Origin: Vombatus ursinus | Lineage: Eukaryota; Chordata; Mammalia; Diprotodontia; Vombatidae | Reading direction: 5' to 3' | NCBI RefSeq assembly: GCF_900497805.2 | Contig: NW_020954630.1 | Coordinates: forward strand, 9,700,222-9,764,221 | DNA length: 64,000 bases | Shown here: positions 30,635-39,960 of the stretch, in pieces | Numbering within the stretch: position 1 is the stretch's first letter | Layout of the letters: the number at the start of each line of letters is the position of its first letter | Notes under the pieces: generated by a model | Databases searched by the model: none | Seen by the model: the letters and a program-made list of their open reading frames with translations, nothing else | Told to the model about the DNA's origin: nothing | Translations under genes and position numbers: made by a program

Positions 30635-31783
30635 CAAAGAAGATCAAAACATACAACCAGAAGAAGAAAACAAGTCAAAGCTCCTACATCTAAAACCTCC
30701 AAGAAAAATATGGATCAGTCCCAGGCCTTGGAAGAGCTCAATAGGGATTTTGAGAAGCAAGTAAGAGAAGTAGAGGAAAAACTGGGAAGAGAAATGAGAG
30801 TGATGCAAGAAGATCATGAAAAGCAAGTTAACAGCTTGCTAAAGGAGACCCAAAAAAATACTGAAGAAAATAACACCTTAAAACATAGCCTAACCCAAAT
30901 GGCAAAAGAGGTCCAAAAAGCCAATGAAGAGAAGAATGCCCTAAAGAGCAAAACTGGACAAATGGAAAAGGAAGTCCAAAAGACTACTGAAGAANNNNNN
31001 NNNNNNNNNNNNNNNNNNNNNNNNNNNNNNNNNNNNNNNNNNNNNNNNNNNNNNNNNNNNNNNNNNNNNNNNNNNNNNNNNNNNNNNNNNNNNNNNNNNN
31101 NNNNNNNNNNNNNNNNNNNNNNNNNNNNNNNNNNNNNNNNNNNNNNNNNNNNNNNNNNNNNNNNNNNNNNNNNNNNNNNNNNNNNNNNNNNNNNNNNNNN
31201 NNNNNNNNNNNNNNNNNNNNNNNNNNNNNNNNNNNNNNNNNNNNNNNNNNNNNNNNNNNNNNNNNNNNNNNNNNNNNNNNNNNNNNNNNNNNNNNNNNNN
31301 NNNNNNNNNNNNNNNNNNNNNNNNNNNNNNNNNNNNNNNNNNNNNNNNNNNNNNNNNNNNNNNNNNNNNNNNNNNNNNNNNNNNNNNNNNNNNNGAAAGA
31401 ATCCACCATCTCCTCCTGAAAGAGATCCCCAAAGGAAAACTTCTAGGAATATTGTAGCCAAATTCCAGCATTCCCAGGTCAAGGAGAAAATATTACAAGC
31501 AGCCAGAAAGAAACAATTCAAATACTGTGGAAATACAATCAGGATAACACAAGATTTAGCAGCTTCTATATTAAGGGACCGCAGGGCATGGAATATAATA
31601 TTCCGGAGGGCAAAGGAGATAGGATTACAACCAAGAATCACCTACCCAGCAAAAATGAGTACAATTCTTCAGGGGAAAAAATGGTCATTCAGTGAAATAG
31701 AGGACTTTCAAGGATTCTTGACAAAAAGACCAGAGCTGAATAGAAAATTTGACTTTCCAATACAACAGTCAAATGGAACATGA
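30585..31783 (+). pseudogene. Half-L1 ORF1 (L1 ORF1p-like RNA-binding protein), broken
   Basis: ORF1p is the L1 nucleic-acid chaperone that coats LINE RNA. Here it starts MSKQHKKSQTILSYF. Compared with the second copy, one A is missing near 30670 (aacaag against aacaaag), so the N-terminus and the main frame (from MDQSQALEEL at 30710) are out of register. The main frame has a long heptad coiled coil (KQVREVEEKLGREM, repeated KEVQK units). The middle is 400 N (30995-31394). After it comes the C-terminal domain with the diagnostic KEKILQAARKK, RRAWN.IF and PRITYPAKM motifs, ending in NRKFDFPIQQSNGT. A one-base loss near 31408 relative to ordinary L1 is shared with the second half-L1. Confidence 0.88.
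30995..31394. other. Assembly gap (400 N)
   Basis: It lies inside the half-L1 ORF1. The same interval in the second copy (43371-43651) is 281 bases, so the gap size may be an estimate or a placeholder. Confidence 1.
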
Positions 31784-31935
31784 AGAGGTAAACAGGAAAG
31801 AGAAAACATAAGAGACTTATTAAGGTTGAACTGTTTACATTCCTGCATGGAAAGATGATATTTGTAACTCATGAGACCGTTGTCAGTATTAGGGTAGTTG
31901 GAGGGGAAAAATTATAGGTATGTATACATAGATAG

Positions 31936-31965
31936 ATAGATGGATAGATAGATAGATAGATAGAG
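31936..31965. repeat. (GATA)n microsatellite inside the half-L1
   Basis: gata tetramers lie within the inter-ORF-like region. The second half-L1 has the complementary (TATC)n at the matching place (about 42808-42838), so the repeat was present in their ancestor. Confidence 0.9.
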
Positions 31966-32808
31966 GGCACAGGGTGAGTTGAAGATGAAGGGGTCATATC
32001 TGGAGAATAAAATTAAGGGGTGAGAGAGGATTATACTAGGAGAAGGAAAAAGAGAGAGGTAGAATGGGGTAAATTATCACACAAGAAAAAACAGAAAAGA
32101 AAAGGCTCTTACAGTGGAGGGGAAATGGGGGAAGATGAGAGGGAATGAGTGAATCTTTTTCTCATAGGATTTGACTTAAGGAGGGAATAACATACACACT
32201 TAATTGGGTATGGAAATCTGTCTTACTCTATAGGAAAATAGGAGGGGAAGGGGACAAGAGAGTAGGGGGATGATAGAGAGGAGGGCAGTTTGGGAAAGGG
32301 GGTAATCAGAAGCAAATACTTCTGAGGAGGGACAGGATGAAAAGAAAGAATAGAATAAATGGGGGGGCAGGATAGGATTAAGGGAAATAGAGTTAGTTTT
32401 TCACAGTATGTCTGCTATGGAAGTGTTTTGCATAACTGCACATGTATAACCTATATTGAATTGCTTGCCTTTTCAATGAGGGTGGGTGGGAAGGGAGGAA
32501 GGGAGAAAATTTGGAACCCAAAGTTTTAAAAACACATGTTTAAAAAAATGTTTTCACATGCAAGTGGGAAATAAGAAATATAGGAAATGGGGTACAGAAA
32601 TCTATCCTGCCCTACTGGAAAATATAAGGGGGGGAGGAGAGATAGCGGGGAAAGCAGACTAGGGGAAGGGGTATTCAGAATGCATGCCATCTCGGGGTGG
32701 GGGGAGGGACAAGATGGGGTGAAAATTTGGAACTCAAAATCTTGTGGAAATAAATGTTGAAAACTAAAAATAAATAGATTTATTAATTAAAAAAAGATAA
32801 GCAGTATG

Positions 32809-32904
32809 TTTTGAATCGACAGTCGCATATAATTAAATTTGAATTTCTCATTTTAGTTTCAGTTTCTCATACCACATGTCAGGAAGAACACTGGTAAGCT
32901 AGTG
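32809..32904. other. Short single-copy flank
   Basis: This is the unique flank of the half-L1; nothing is recognised. Confidence 0.4.
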
Positions 32905-33009
32905 ATCTTCCAAAAGAGGGCAACCAGAATGAGGAAGGGCCTTCAGCTTATGCTCTATGCAGGAACTGGGTGCACTCATGACCTGAATGACATGGGATGC
33001 CACTTTGAC

Positions 33010-33105
33010 CCCACCCTCACCTCAATTTCCTCATCTGTAAAGAGAGTGGGTTGGCCTCTGAGGTCCCCTCCAGATCTATATCTTTGATCTCATGAGCTTG
33101 TGTTT
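33010..33105 (+). mobile_element. MIR 3' part inserted in CR1/L3
   Basis: 'cctcaatttcctcatctgtaaagagagtgggttggcctctgaggtcccctccagatctatatctttgatc'. Confidence 0.65.
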
Positions 33106-33134
33106 GGCCTGGAGAAAAAAGATGGTCATCATGG

Positions 33135-33340
33135 GATGGTACAGAGTGAAGGGCCCCGGATTTGGAGTTAGTCGGAGGACTTCAATTTGATTTCCAGGTC
33201 TACAACTTTGTACTGGTGATTTCTGGGTCAAGTCAAGTAATCCGTCTAGATTGTAACTTCTTCATTTATAAAATGAGGTGATTAAACAAGATGATCTCTA
33301 GAAGTCCCTTCCAGCTCTAAATATACAATCTTAAGTTGAG
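33135..33340 (+). mobile_element. MIR/THER-type SINE inserted in CR1/L3
   Basis: 'cggatttggagttagtcggaggacttcaatttgatttccagg' to 'ataaaatgaggtgattaaacaagatgatctctagaagtcccttccagctctaaat'. Confidence 0.7.
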
Positions 33341-33671
33341 GGATGACCTAAATAAGTAGGTATGTCCTATCTGGGCCCAAGAAATAGTGGAAACTACAAA
33401 AAAAGGTAGATTTAAGTTGGGATCAGGGAAACAACCAACAACTTTCTAACAATTGGAGCTATCTAAAAGTATGATGGGATGCCTCAGAAAGCAATGGGAT
33501 CTCCTTCACAGGAAGTCTTCAATTAGAAAATAATTTGTTGGGTATGTTATATTCATATGCAAATTGGACAAGATGACCTCAGAAGTCCCTTCTAACTCTG
33601 AAAATACATTACTCTATTTTTTAAAAAATCAAATGTTATTATTACAAATACAGAATCAGAAGCTCATTTTT

Positions 33672-33828
33672 TTTTTGTATTTTTTTAGTGAGGCAATCGG
33701 GGTTAAGTGACGTGCCCAAGGTCACACAGCTAGTACGTGTCAAGTGTTTGGATGGAGGTTGTATTTGAACTCACGTCCTCCTGACTTCAGGGCTGGTGCT
33801 CTATCCATTGTGCCACCTAGCTGCCCCT
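33672..33828 (-). mobile_element. WSINE1-type SINE, reverse
   Basis: 'gtgaggcaatcggggttaagtgacgtgcccaaggtcacacagctag...tatccattgtgccacctagctgcccc'. A 13-of-15 duplication (cagaagctcattttt / caaaatctcattttt) flanks it near 33657-33671 and 33829-33843. Confidence 0.88.
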
Positions 33829-33879
33829 CAAAATCTCATTTTTAAAACTCCTAAAAATACTAAAATGAACAAGTAGAAA

Positions 33880-34050
33880 TGACATGAATAGCATGCTGGA
33901 CTTGGAATCTGGAAAACATACATTCAAATGTCACTTCCGATACTTGACAGTTCTGTGACCATACCACTTAAAACTCTCTGAACCTCAGTTTCCACACAGA
34001 TATTTCAGTGCTAATACCTGTTATCTATGTGATGGGGTGGTTGTACTTTT
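33880..34050 (+). mobile_element. MIR SINE, degenerate
   Basis: 'atagcatgctggacttggaatctggaaaacatacattcaaatgtcacttccgatacttgacagttctgtgaccataccacttaaaactctctgaacctcagtttcc'. Confidence 0.65.
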
Positions 34051-35216
34051 AGGGGTAAGATGTGAACGTGAATTCCTGCTTGCCATTGTAGTCGGGTCCC
34101 TTCGTGTGGGACTCTTATGAGAAGGGCCTCTGAAGGTCTCAACTCCTTGGGATTTTATCAGAGCTGGCTGGTGTTTCTCATGCCTGTCTTAGTACCTTTA
34201 TTTCTCAGTATCTTTATTTCTGAAAAGATTGACATGGCTTCAATTAATTTGCATTTTAAAATTCTGTTGTATTCATAAATTGCAAATTTCTTCCGTTCTC
34301 ATTGGCTGACCTTGCTTTTAATCAATAAAGGATTTATCTGGTTGCTTAACCATGGAATATATTCCTTTCCTCCAAGTTGCAAAATTTCTCTGTCTGTGTC
34401 CAGAGATCTTGAGTATGAATGACTCTGTCCTTTGCAATTGGCCTAATCAAGGCATTCAGGTAGACTTTAGGAGTTGAAATGAGGGATGTTTATGTTGTGA
34501 TGTCCAAATCTTGTCTTTTACTTCCCAATTCTGAAGAGTAGAGGACTTTCTCAACCCAATATCTAATATCAGATCACCCTCCCTTCCCCAATTTCTTAAC
34601 AGGCTGATGAATGCCAAGGGTCTCACTGATATTTAGCGCTTGTGGTGGCTGTGATGCCAGCCCCTGGATCCTCCTAGCTACCCTCAAACACCAGTATTTC
34701 TTCTCTTTTAGATGTTTGCTTCATCCAAAATGCTGGGTTTTTTCCTTTCTTTCTTCCTGGGTACTCCTGCTTGTACCCCAGAGTGGCAGTGCCTTGGGAA
34801 TAGGGAAAAAGAACAAGTTATAGGTAAAAAGGTGAAGGAGGAAGGACTTGTCAATAGGGCCCCACCAAGCAACCTGTCAATATGCTCCACATAGAGCTTT
34901 TATACCTCATTTGTGAAGGCACTCAGTGATTTCATGGGCTTGCAGCTGTCCATGACCCTGCCATGCTGAGAAGTCCCACAGAAGCTTGCTCTTCTTGGAC
35001 AGTACCTCAGGTTTCCTGGTGACTCCTTGTTCTCCATCAAAACTGAACTGTCCTGTTTGTTTGTTTTTTTGTTTGTTTATTTTTTTTTCCTTTTGATCTT
35101 TCTCCTCTCTACATTCCTAAGTGAGAGCTAGCTCATTTCATAAACAGTCATGATACTGTGTTGCCCCACCCTAGGCAATATATGCACATTTTAACAGGAA
35201 CATTTTAAGATATGAC
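34051..35216. other. Single-copy stretch
   Basis: No gene or clear repeat is recognised. Poor T-rich tracts occur at 34736-34755 and 35055-35095. The overlapping frames at 34611-34894 have no known motif. Confidence 0.4.
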
Positions 35217-35355
35217 TTCCTTCCTTCCTTCTTTTCCTCTCTTCCTTCTTTCCTTCCTTCCTTCCTTCCTTCCTTCCTTCCTTCCTTCCTTCCTTCCTTC
35301 CTTCCTTCCTTCCTTCCTTCCTTCCTTCCTTCCTTCCTTCCTTCCTTCCTCCCTT
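35217..35355. repeat. (CCTT)n microsatellite
   Basis: About 140 bases, nearly pure CCTT from 35250 on. The (Gly-Arg-Lys) and (Leu-Pro-Ser) frames are artefacts. Confidence 0.97.
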
Positions 35356-35409
35356 CATCAGTATGAAGCGCTCCTGGTGTGGAAATTTCTTCTTCCACTG
35401 CAGATTGGC

Positions 35410-35710
35410 AACCCAGCTGTCTTAGAGAGGGTCTAAGAGATTACATGACTGCAGGGGCAGCTAGGTGGTAGTGTATAGAGCAATGGCCCTGGAGTCAAGG
35501 ACCTGAGTTCAAATTTGGCTTCAGACTCTTACTAGCTATGTGACCTTGGGTGTGTCACTTAACCTTGATTGCTCAAAAAAAAAAAAAAGAAAAAAAATGA
35601 AAGAAAAGAGATTAAATGACTTGCCCACGGCCATTCAATCCATGGTTCAAGGATAGGGCTTGAACCTAAATTTTGCTGACTCCAAGTTGTCTCTAAGCCG
35701 TGCTGCCCCT
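35410..35710 (-). mobile_element. THER/MIR-type SINE, reverse, hosting a WSINE1
   Basis: Pieces 35410-35450 and 35606-35710 ('attaaatgacttgcccacggccattcaatccatgg...gacttgaacc' style, ending in 'ctaagccgtgctgcccc') form one reverse SINE. Confidence 0.6.
35451..35605 (+). mobile_element. WSINE1-type SINE
   Basis: 'ggggcagctaggtggtagtgtatagag' to 'gtcacttaaccttgattgctc' plus an A-rich tail. Flanks aagagattacatgac (35435-35449) and aagagattaaatgac (35606-35620) match at 14 of 15. Confidence 0.9.
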
Positions 35711-35984
35711 AATTGAAATATTCTGCCTTAACTTAAAAGATGAACTTTAGTCATGAAAATTTCTTACCCTTTGGCATATTGAGATGTTTTAAAGTATCCC
35801 TAAAATCCCATTGTATATTTGACAATATTGTCAGTAGAGCACGTGCAACTGTGTCCCCAGTGTCAGGGATGGATTTAGGTTGATTCATTTACATGTTGTT
35901 TTCAGTTCCATCCTTGAACCAATGGCACTTCCACAACAGCTTGCTGGGTTAGGCCTTGAGAAAAGGGCAAACCTATTCTATCCC
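35711..35984. other. Single-copy stretch
   Basis: Nothing is recognised. Confidence 0.35.
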
Positions 35985-36660
35985 ATTGCTTTTAGATTAA
36001 TATTCCTGTTGTATCACTTCTCTCTCCTCTTTAAAGGCTTTCAATGCTTTCCCATTTTCTAATGAATAAAGTTTAAACTCTTTATCTAACCCTAATGGCC
36101 CTTCATAATCCAGTGTTAATTGACTTTCATACCCTTATCTAACACGATTCCCCATTCTATACTCTATGATCTAGGCAAGTGGACTCCCTCCTGTATTCAT
36201 GGCTTCCTGTCTCCTTAATTCTGACCATACTGTTGTCTGTTTCTTTTTCTTTTTTTTCTTTTTTTGTGAGGCAATTGGGGTCAAGTGACTTGCCTAGGTC
36301 ACACAGCTAGTGAGTGTTTTGTGTCTGAGGCTGGATTTGAACTGAGGTCCTCCTGACTCCAGGGCTGGTGCTCCATCCACTGCACCACCTACCTGCCCCT
36401 GTTGTCTGTTTCTGAAGTACCTTTTTCCACAATTTCTGCCTCCTGACATTTTATAAATTCTTCTAAGGTCTAATTTAAGTGTTACCTCCTCCACGAAGCC
36501 TTCCCTGGCTCAGTTTTGAGTGATCTCTTCCTCTTCTGCAATCCTATCCCTTCTAAACATTTATATTTCATTTTGGTATTTCTCATTGATGCATACAGAT
36601 TCTAAGTTCCTTGAGGGCAGTGACTATATCTTATTTATCTTTGTAATATTAAACACAAAA
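35985..36660 (+). mobile_element. L2 LINE 3' region hosting a WSINE1
   Basis: 'ttaatattcctgttgtatcacttc', 'aatgaataaagtttaaactctttatctaac', 'cttcataatccag', then after the SINE 'gttacctcctccacgaagccttccctgg' and 'gattctaagttccttgagggcagtgactatatc'. It ends before the L2 terminus. Confidence 0.75.
36245..36398 (-). mobile_element. WSINE1-type SINE, reverse, in L2
   Basis: 'gtgaggcaattggggtcaagtgacttgcctaggtcacacagctag' to 'tccatccactgcaccacctacctgccc'. Perfect 15-bp TSD ctgttgtctgtttct at 36230-36244 and 36399-36413. Confidence 0.93.
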
Positions 36661-36763
36661 GAAATACTAATCAATATTCATTCTGCACTTTAAGATTTAC
36701 AAAGTGTTCTATATTTATTGATATGTAAAAAAAAAATTAGTAGAAGGTACCAGGACTGTGGAG

Positions 36764-36996
36764 TGGGCAGCTAGGTGGTGCAACGGATAGAGCACTGGAC
36801 CTGAAGTCAGGACGACATATTCCTGAGTTCAAATTTAGCCTTTGACACTTCCTAGCTGGATCATGCTGGGCAAGCCACTTAACCTTTTTTGAATGAACTG
36901 GAGAAGAAAATGGCAAGCCACTCCCATATCTTTGCCAAGAAAACCTCAAATGAGATCATGAAGAATCAGACAGAATGGAAATGAGTGAATAACAAA
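36764..36996 (+). mobile_element. MAR1-type SINE
   Basis: 'gtgggcagctaggtggtgcaacggatagagcactgg' through 'ggagaagaaaatggcaagccactcccatatctttgccaagaaaacctcaaatgagatcatgaagaatcag'. The 3' RTE tail is slightly decayed. Confidence 0.88.
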
Positions 36997-37004
36997 CGAA
37001 GATT

Positions 37005-37285
37005 GTAGAATCACAGCCTTTGAGAAGGAAGGGACCCCTTAAGCCTTCAGCTTATTTGATACAAAGAAAGAGGGAATGCTAATTACCTTTGTGACTTTAG
37101 GCCTGTATGACTTTGGACCAAGACCCTAGGTTGTCATTTTACAGGTGAGAAAACGGGGATCCACAGAGGTTAAGTAATGACTTGCTCCAAGTCATCCAGG
37201 TAGGAAGTTTCAGGGCTGGAATTCAAACCCAAGTGCTCTAACTTCAAATCTAGAGCCTGCTTCCACTCTACCATGACATGTAACA
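37005..37285 (-). mobile_element. THER/MIR-type SINE, reverse
   Basis: 'gtagaatcacagcctttgagaaggaagggacc' and 'cattttacaggtgagaaaacggggatccacagaggttaag' to 'ctctaccatgaca', with an unrelated or MIR-derived piece near 37050-37130. Confidence 0.7.
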
Positions 37286-37287
37286 TT

Positions 37288-37400
37288 GTTCCCATTTTGC
37301 AGAGAAGGACCCTGATGCTAGCACAGAATAATCTGAATGTCATTCAGCTAACAAGTGTGGAAGAGAGGTTTCAAACCCAGTTCTTCCCAGGGCTCCACAG
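37288..37400 (-). mobile_element. MIR fragment, reverse
   Basis: 'tgttcccattttgcagagaaggaccctgatgctagcacagaataatctgaatgtcattcagctaacaagtgtgg'. Confidence 0.5.
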
Positions 37401-37439
37401 AAAGCACCTCCCCCCACACCTCCTACCTAAAAGTCTGCT

Positions 37440-37605
37440 GTCTCTTGAGTAAAACCAGGTTCTAATGCAAGCTCTGCCCTTTTCTAGTTACTAAATCTTG
37501 GGCAAATCACTTAACCTATTTGTATCTCAGTTTCACCATCTGCAAAAAGTGTGTTGGAAAGGATAACCTCTAAGGTCTTCTCCAGCTGTAAATCTATAAG
37601 GTTGT
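37440..37605 (+). mobile_element. MIR SINE
   Basis: 'aaccaggttctaatgcaagctctgcccttttctagttactaaatcttgggcaaatcacttaacc' to 'ctaaggtcttctccagctgtaaatctataagg'. Confidence 0.75.
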
Positions 37606-37729
37606 GATTTAACAGATGATTATAGAATGAATGAATGCTTCTGATCACATACCTTTGGCCCTCCTAGCACATGCTCTAATCAGATGTATGCCGGCATCTC
37701 TGTATACTTCAAGTACATGCTGCATTTTA

Positions 37730-37945
37730 GATATGGCATTTAGATGGTGCAGGGAATAGTCAACCTGGAGTCAGAAGACCTGATTTTGAATTTGGTCTCA
37801 GATACTTACTAGCTGTGTGACCCCAGACAAATCATTTAGCTTCATTTGCAAGATGGGGAGAATAATGGGGATAAAAGATTAAACGAGATAACATAGAAAC
37901 CTCTCTATACACTTAAAGTACTAAATAAGGGCTAGCTATTAGGAT
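37730..37945 (+). mobile_element. MIR SINE, near full length
   Basis: 'ggcatttagatggtgcagggaatagtcaacctggagtcagaagacc', 'gatacttactagctgtgtgaccccagacaaatc' and 'acttaaagtactaaataagggctagctatt' cover the head, core and 3' end. Confidence 0.78.
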
Positions 37946-38045
37946 ATTGCCAATATAAACATCAAAATATTCCAGTAACATCAACCCAGTTAGTTTTCTC
38001 TTTGGTCAGGTTAAGAGAAAACACTGAACTATACAATCAGTGTAT

Positions 38046-38105
38046 GTTTGTGTGGCAGGAAGTGTGTGTGTGCGTGTGTGTGTGTGTGTCTGTGTGTGTG
38101 TGTAT
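38046..38105. repeat. (TG)n microsatellite
   Basis: A GT dinucleotide run with a few TC/GC interruptions. Confidence 0.94.
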
Positions 38106-38620
38106 GGAGGGATAGGGTGGGAGGTGGAGTGGATAATGTGCCTTTACCTTTTCAATTTCCTTGCAATGGAGTCAGCATTGACTGCACACCCTTTCCTTCT
38201 GTGTTTCAATAATCATTTTGGCACGGAATGGATATTAACTGCACACATCTGCCTGACTTGTTTCACAGGGCTAGAGGGGAAAGCGTAACACCTGTGGGGG
38301 ACACAGAAACTCCCACTGAACACTTGGTACCTCCTGGGCAGCCCCAGCTCTGGGATGAGGGAGCCCACCTGCTGGATTTCCCATAGCCACATCCCAGGAT
38401 GAGAGAGCCAGAGGCCGGGAGGTCTAATTTTGATTTCTCTTGGAGCAAACTCACAGCTGCTTATATGCCATCAAAAGCTGCCAACTCATTTCCCTCCAGT
38501 CACACCACTATGCAGTGTGACTCCAGAGTCAGAGGAGCCGAGAAGGCTAGACACTACTTTGTTTTAATAACAAACCACAGCAGTCCCAAGCCCTGAATCT
38601 GAGAATGGACATGGTGTTAG
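38106..38620. other. Single-copy, locally GC-richer stretch, candidate conserved DNA
   Basis: No repeat is recognised. 38280-38430 is clearly richer in G and C than its surroundings, with several CpGs near 38280 and 38410-38420. The open frame at 38399-38596 has no recognised domain. A decayed exon or a regulatory element is possible; neither is shown. Confidence 0.35.
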
Positions 38621-38624
38621 GCTA

Positions 38625-38695
38625 CTCAAAGAGGACCCAGGTTGTCAGTGAGCTGTGTGGCCTTGGGCAAGTTACAAAAGGTCCCTGGGTCTGTT
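38625..38695 (+). mobile_element. MIR core fragment
   Basis: 'aggacccaggttgtcagtgagctgtgtggccttgggcaagttac'. Confidence 0.55.
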
Positions 38696-38699
38696 GCAC

Positions 38700-38905
38700 A
38701 TTTATATAATAGTTTAAGGATTTCAAAAGTACATACATACCTCATTTGATTCTCATGTTTTTCCTATGAGGTAAATACTACAGATAAGATTTTCCCATGT
38801 TGTTGATGAGGAAACTGAGGAAGAGATTGGTTAATTGACTTGCCCAAACTCAGAGGGCTAATGAGTATTTGAAGTTCAATTTGAACCCAGGTCTTCCTGA
38901 CCCCC
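38700..38905 (-). mobile_element. MIR/THER-type SINE, reverse
   Basis: 'tatataatagtttaaggatttcaaaagtacatacatacctcatttgattctcatg' to 'gacttgcccaaactcagagggctaatgagtatttg...ccaggtcttcctgacc'. Confidence 0.75.
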
Positions 38906-38985
38906 CAAGGACAATGGAAAGTGGGAGTCTTGATTGTAGACAATTTTAAATGTCAGACTGAGGAGTTTGGATTTTATTTGGTATG
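38906..38985 (-). mobile_element. L2 fragment, reverse
   Basis: 'aaatgtcagactgaggagtttggattttatttggtatgg' is the reverse L2 ORF2 C-terminal phrase. Confidence 0.55.
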
Positions 38986-39355
38986 GTAATCTTTCAAATA
39001 CTGGAAGACAGCTATAAATCTTCTTCTCCTGCTACTCCCTACCTTTCCCAAGTTAAACATACCTAGTTCTTTCAACTATTTCACCTAAGGCATGATTTTC
39101 AGACATTTTTATTACTCTGGTCACCTTTCGTTGAATACACACCAGTTTGTGAATGTTACTCTTCAAATGGGATGCCCAGACCTGAACAAAATCCTGCAGA
39201 TGTGGTCTCATGACTGCAGTGAGATTATTGCCTTTATTACTCTTGACACCGTAAGTTATCACTGATGTCTAAGATTCATTATTTTTTTGGTGTCAGCTCT
39301 TCAGCGTGGTCACCTGATATTGACCTTTCAGTCAAATCCCATTTCTAACACTTAC
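38986..39355 (-). mobile_element. CR1/L3 LINE, reverse
   Basis: 'cccaagttaaacatacctagttctttcaactatttcacctaaggcatg', 'ctctggtcacctttcgttgaatacacaccagtttgtgaatg' and 'gggatgcccagacctgaacaaaatcctgcagatgtggtctcatg' are reverse CR1/L3 in sequence order. Confidence 0.8.
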
Positions 39356-39654
39356 AAGATATTGAGACTACTAGATTTTGGGTAAGAGACCCCTGAGATT
39401 CAGTGTGTCCGAGACTAAAAGTGTTGAAATGACCCAGCCAAGGACAGAGGTGGATAGCATAGTCAGATCCTGATCAGTGATTATGTGACGATTAATGAAA
39501 TGGTCACATGTATTCAAATTTACAGTATTCAAAGTTATAATTATGTAAAATATGGTCATTGGTTCTAGTCCAATGGAAATATGCAGTGAAGATTTAATTT
39601 AATACAACCACTTCAGAGGGATTCATTATTTGTGGTAATCAGGTCCTAGCTGTA
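39356..39654. other. Single-copy stretch
   Basis: Nothing is recognised. Confidence 0.35.
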
Positions 39655-39960
39655 TTCATTCAGTTAGTAAACTTTTATTATTAATCACCTACTACATGCC
39701 AGGCACTGCTATGCACAGGAGATACAAAGAAAGGCAAAGATAGCCCTTGCCCTCAAGGCACTCACAGTCCACTGGGGGAGATAATATGCAAAACTGTATA
39801 CAGGATACATTGGAGATAATCAAGGCACTAGAATTAACAGGAATTGGGAGAATTTTAGCTGGGACAAGAAGGAAGTCAGGGAAGCCAGCACTCAGATGAG
39901 GATGGAGAGCGTGTCAGGAATGGAATGGGGGACAGCCATAGAGGACGCCTGGAGTAATCT
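39655..39960 (-). mobile_element. L2 3' end, reverse
   Basis: 'cattcagttagtaaacttttattattaatcacctactacatgccaggcactgc', 'ctcaaggcactcacagtccactggggga' and 'atggaatgggggacagcc' are reverse L2. Confidence 0.78.

Larger units (their letters stand above)
29834..32793 (+). mobile_element. HAL1 (half-L1), ORF1-only LINE, nearly complete
   Basis: The perfect 15-bp TSD aagataagcagtatg lies at 29819-29833 and 32794-32808. The element starts with 'ggggcgtagccaagatggcag', the L1 5' end, and ends in 'aaaactaaaaataaa' plus an A-rich tail. Parts: 5' UTR 29834-30584, ORF1 30585-31783 (400 N inside), inter-ORF-like region 31784 to about 32400, L1 3' end A about 32401-32580, a second inter-ORF-like piece about 32581-32677, and L1 3' end B about 32678-32790. 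There is no ORF2 at all, which defines the HAL1 type known in mammals. The intact TSD and close match to the copy at 41951-44666 suggest recent insertion by L1 machinery in trans. Confidence 0.93.
32905..33620 (+). mobile_element. CR1/L3 LINE 3' region, forward, with MIR insertions
   Basis: Pieces 32905-32990 ('aaaagagggcaaccagaatgaggaagggcc...ggaactggg') and 33350-33620 ('gatcagggaaacaaccaacaactttctaacaattggagctatc', 'gatgggatgcctcagaaagcaatggg', 'ggacaagatgacctcagaagtcccttctaactctgaaaat') are CR1/L3 in order to its 3' end. Confidence 0.8.

Noticed and set aside
35217-35355. CRISPR-like regular repeat
   Set aside because: Pure CCTT tetramers without spacers; a microsatellite in a mammalian genome.
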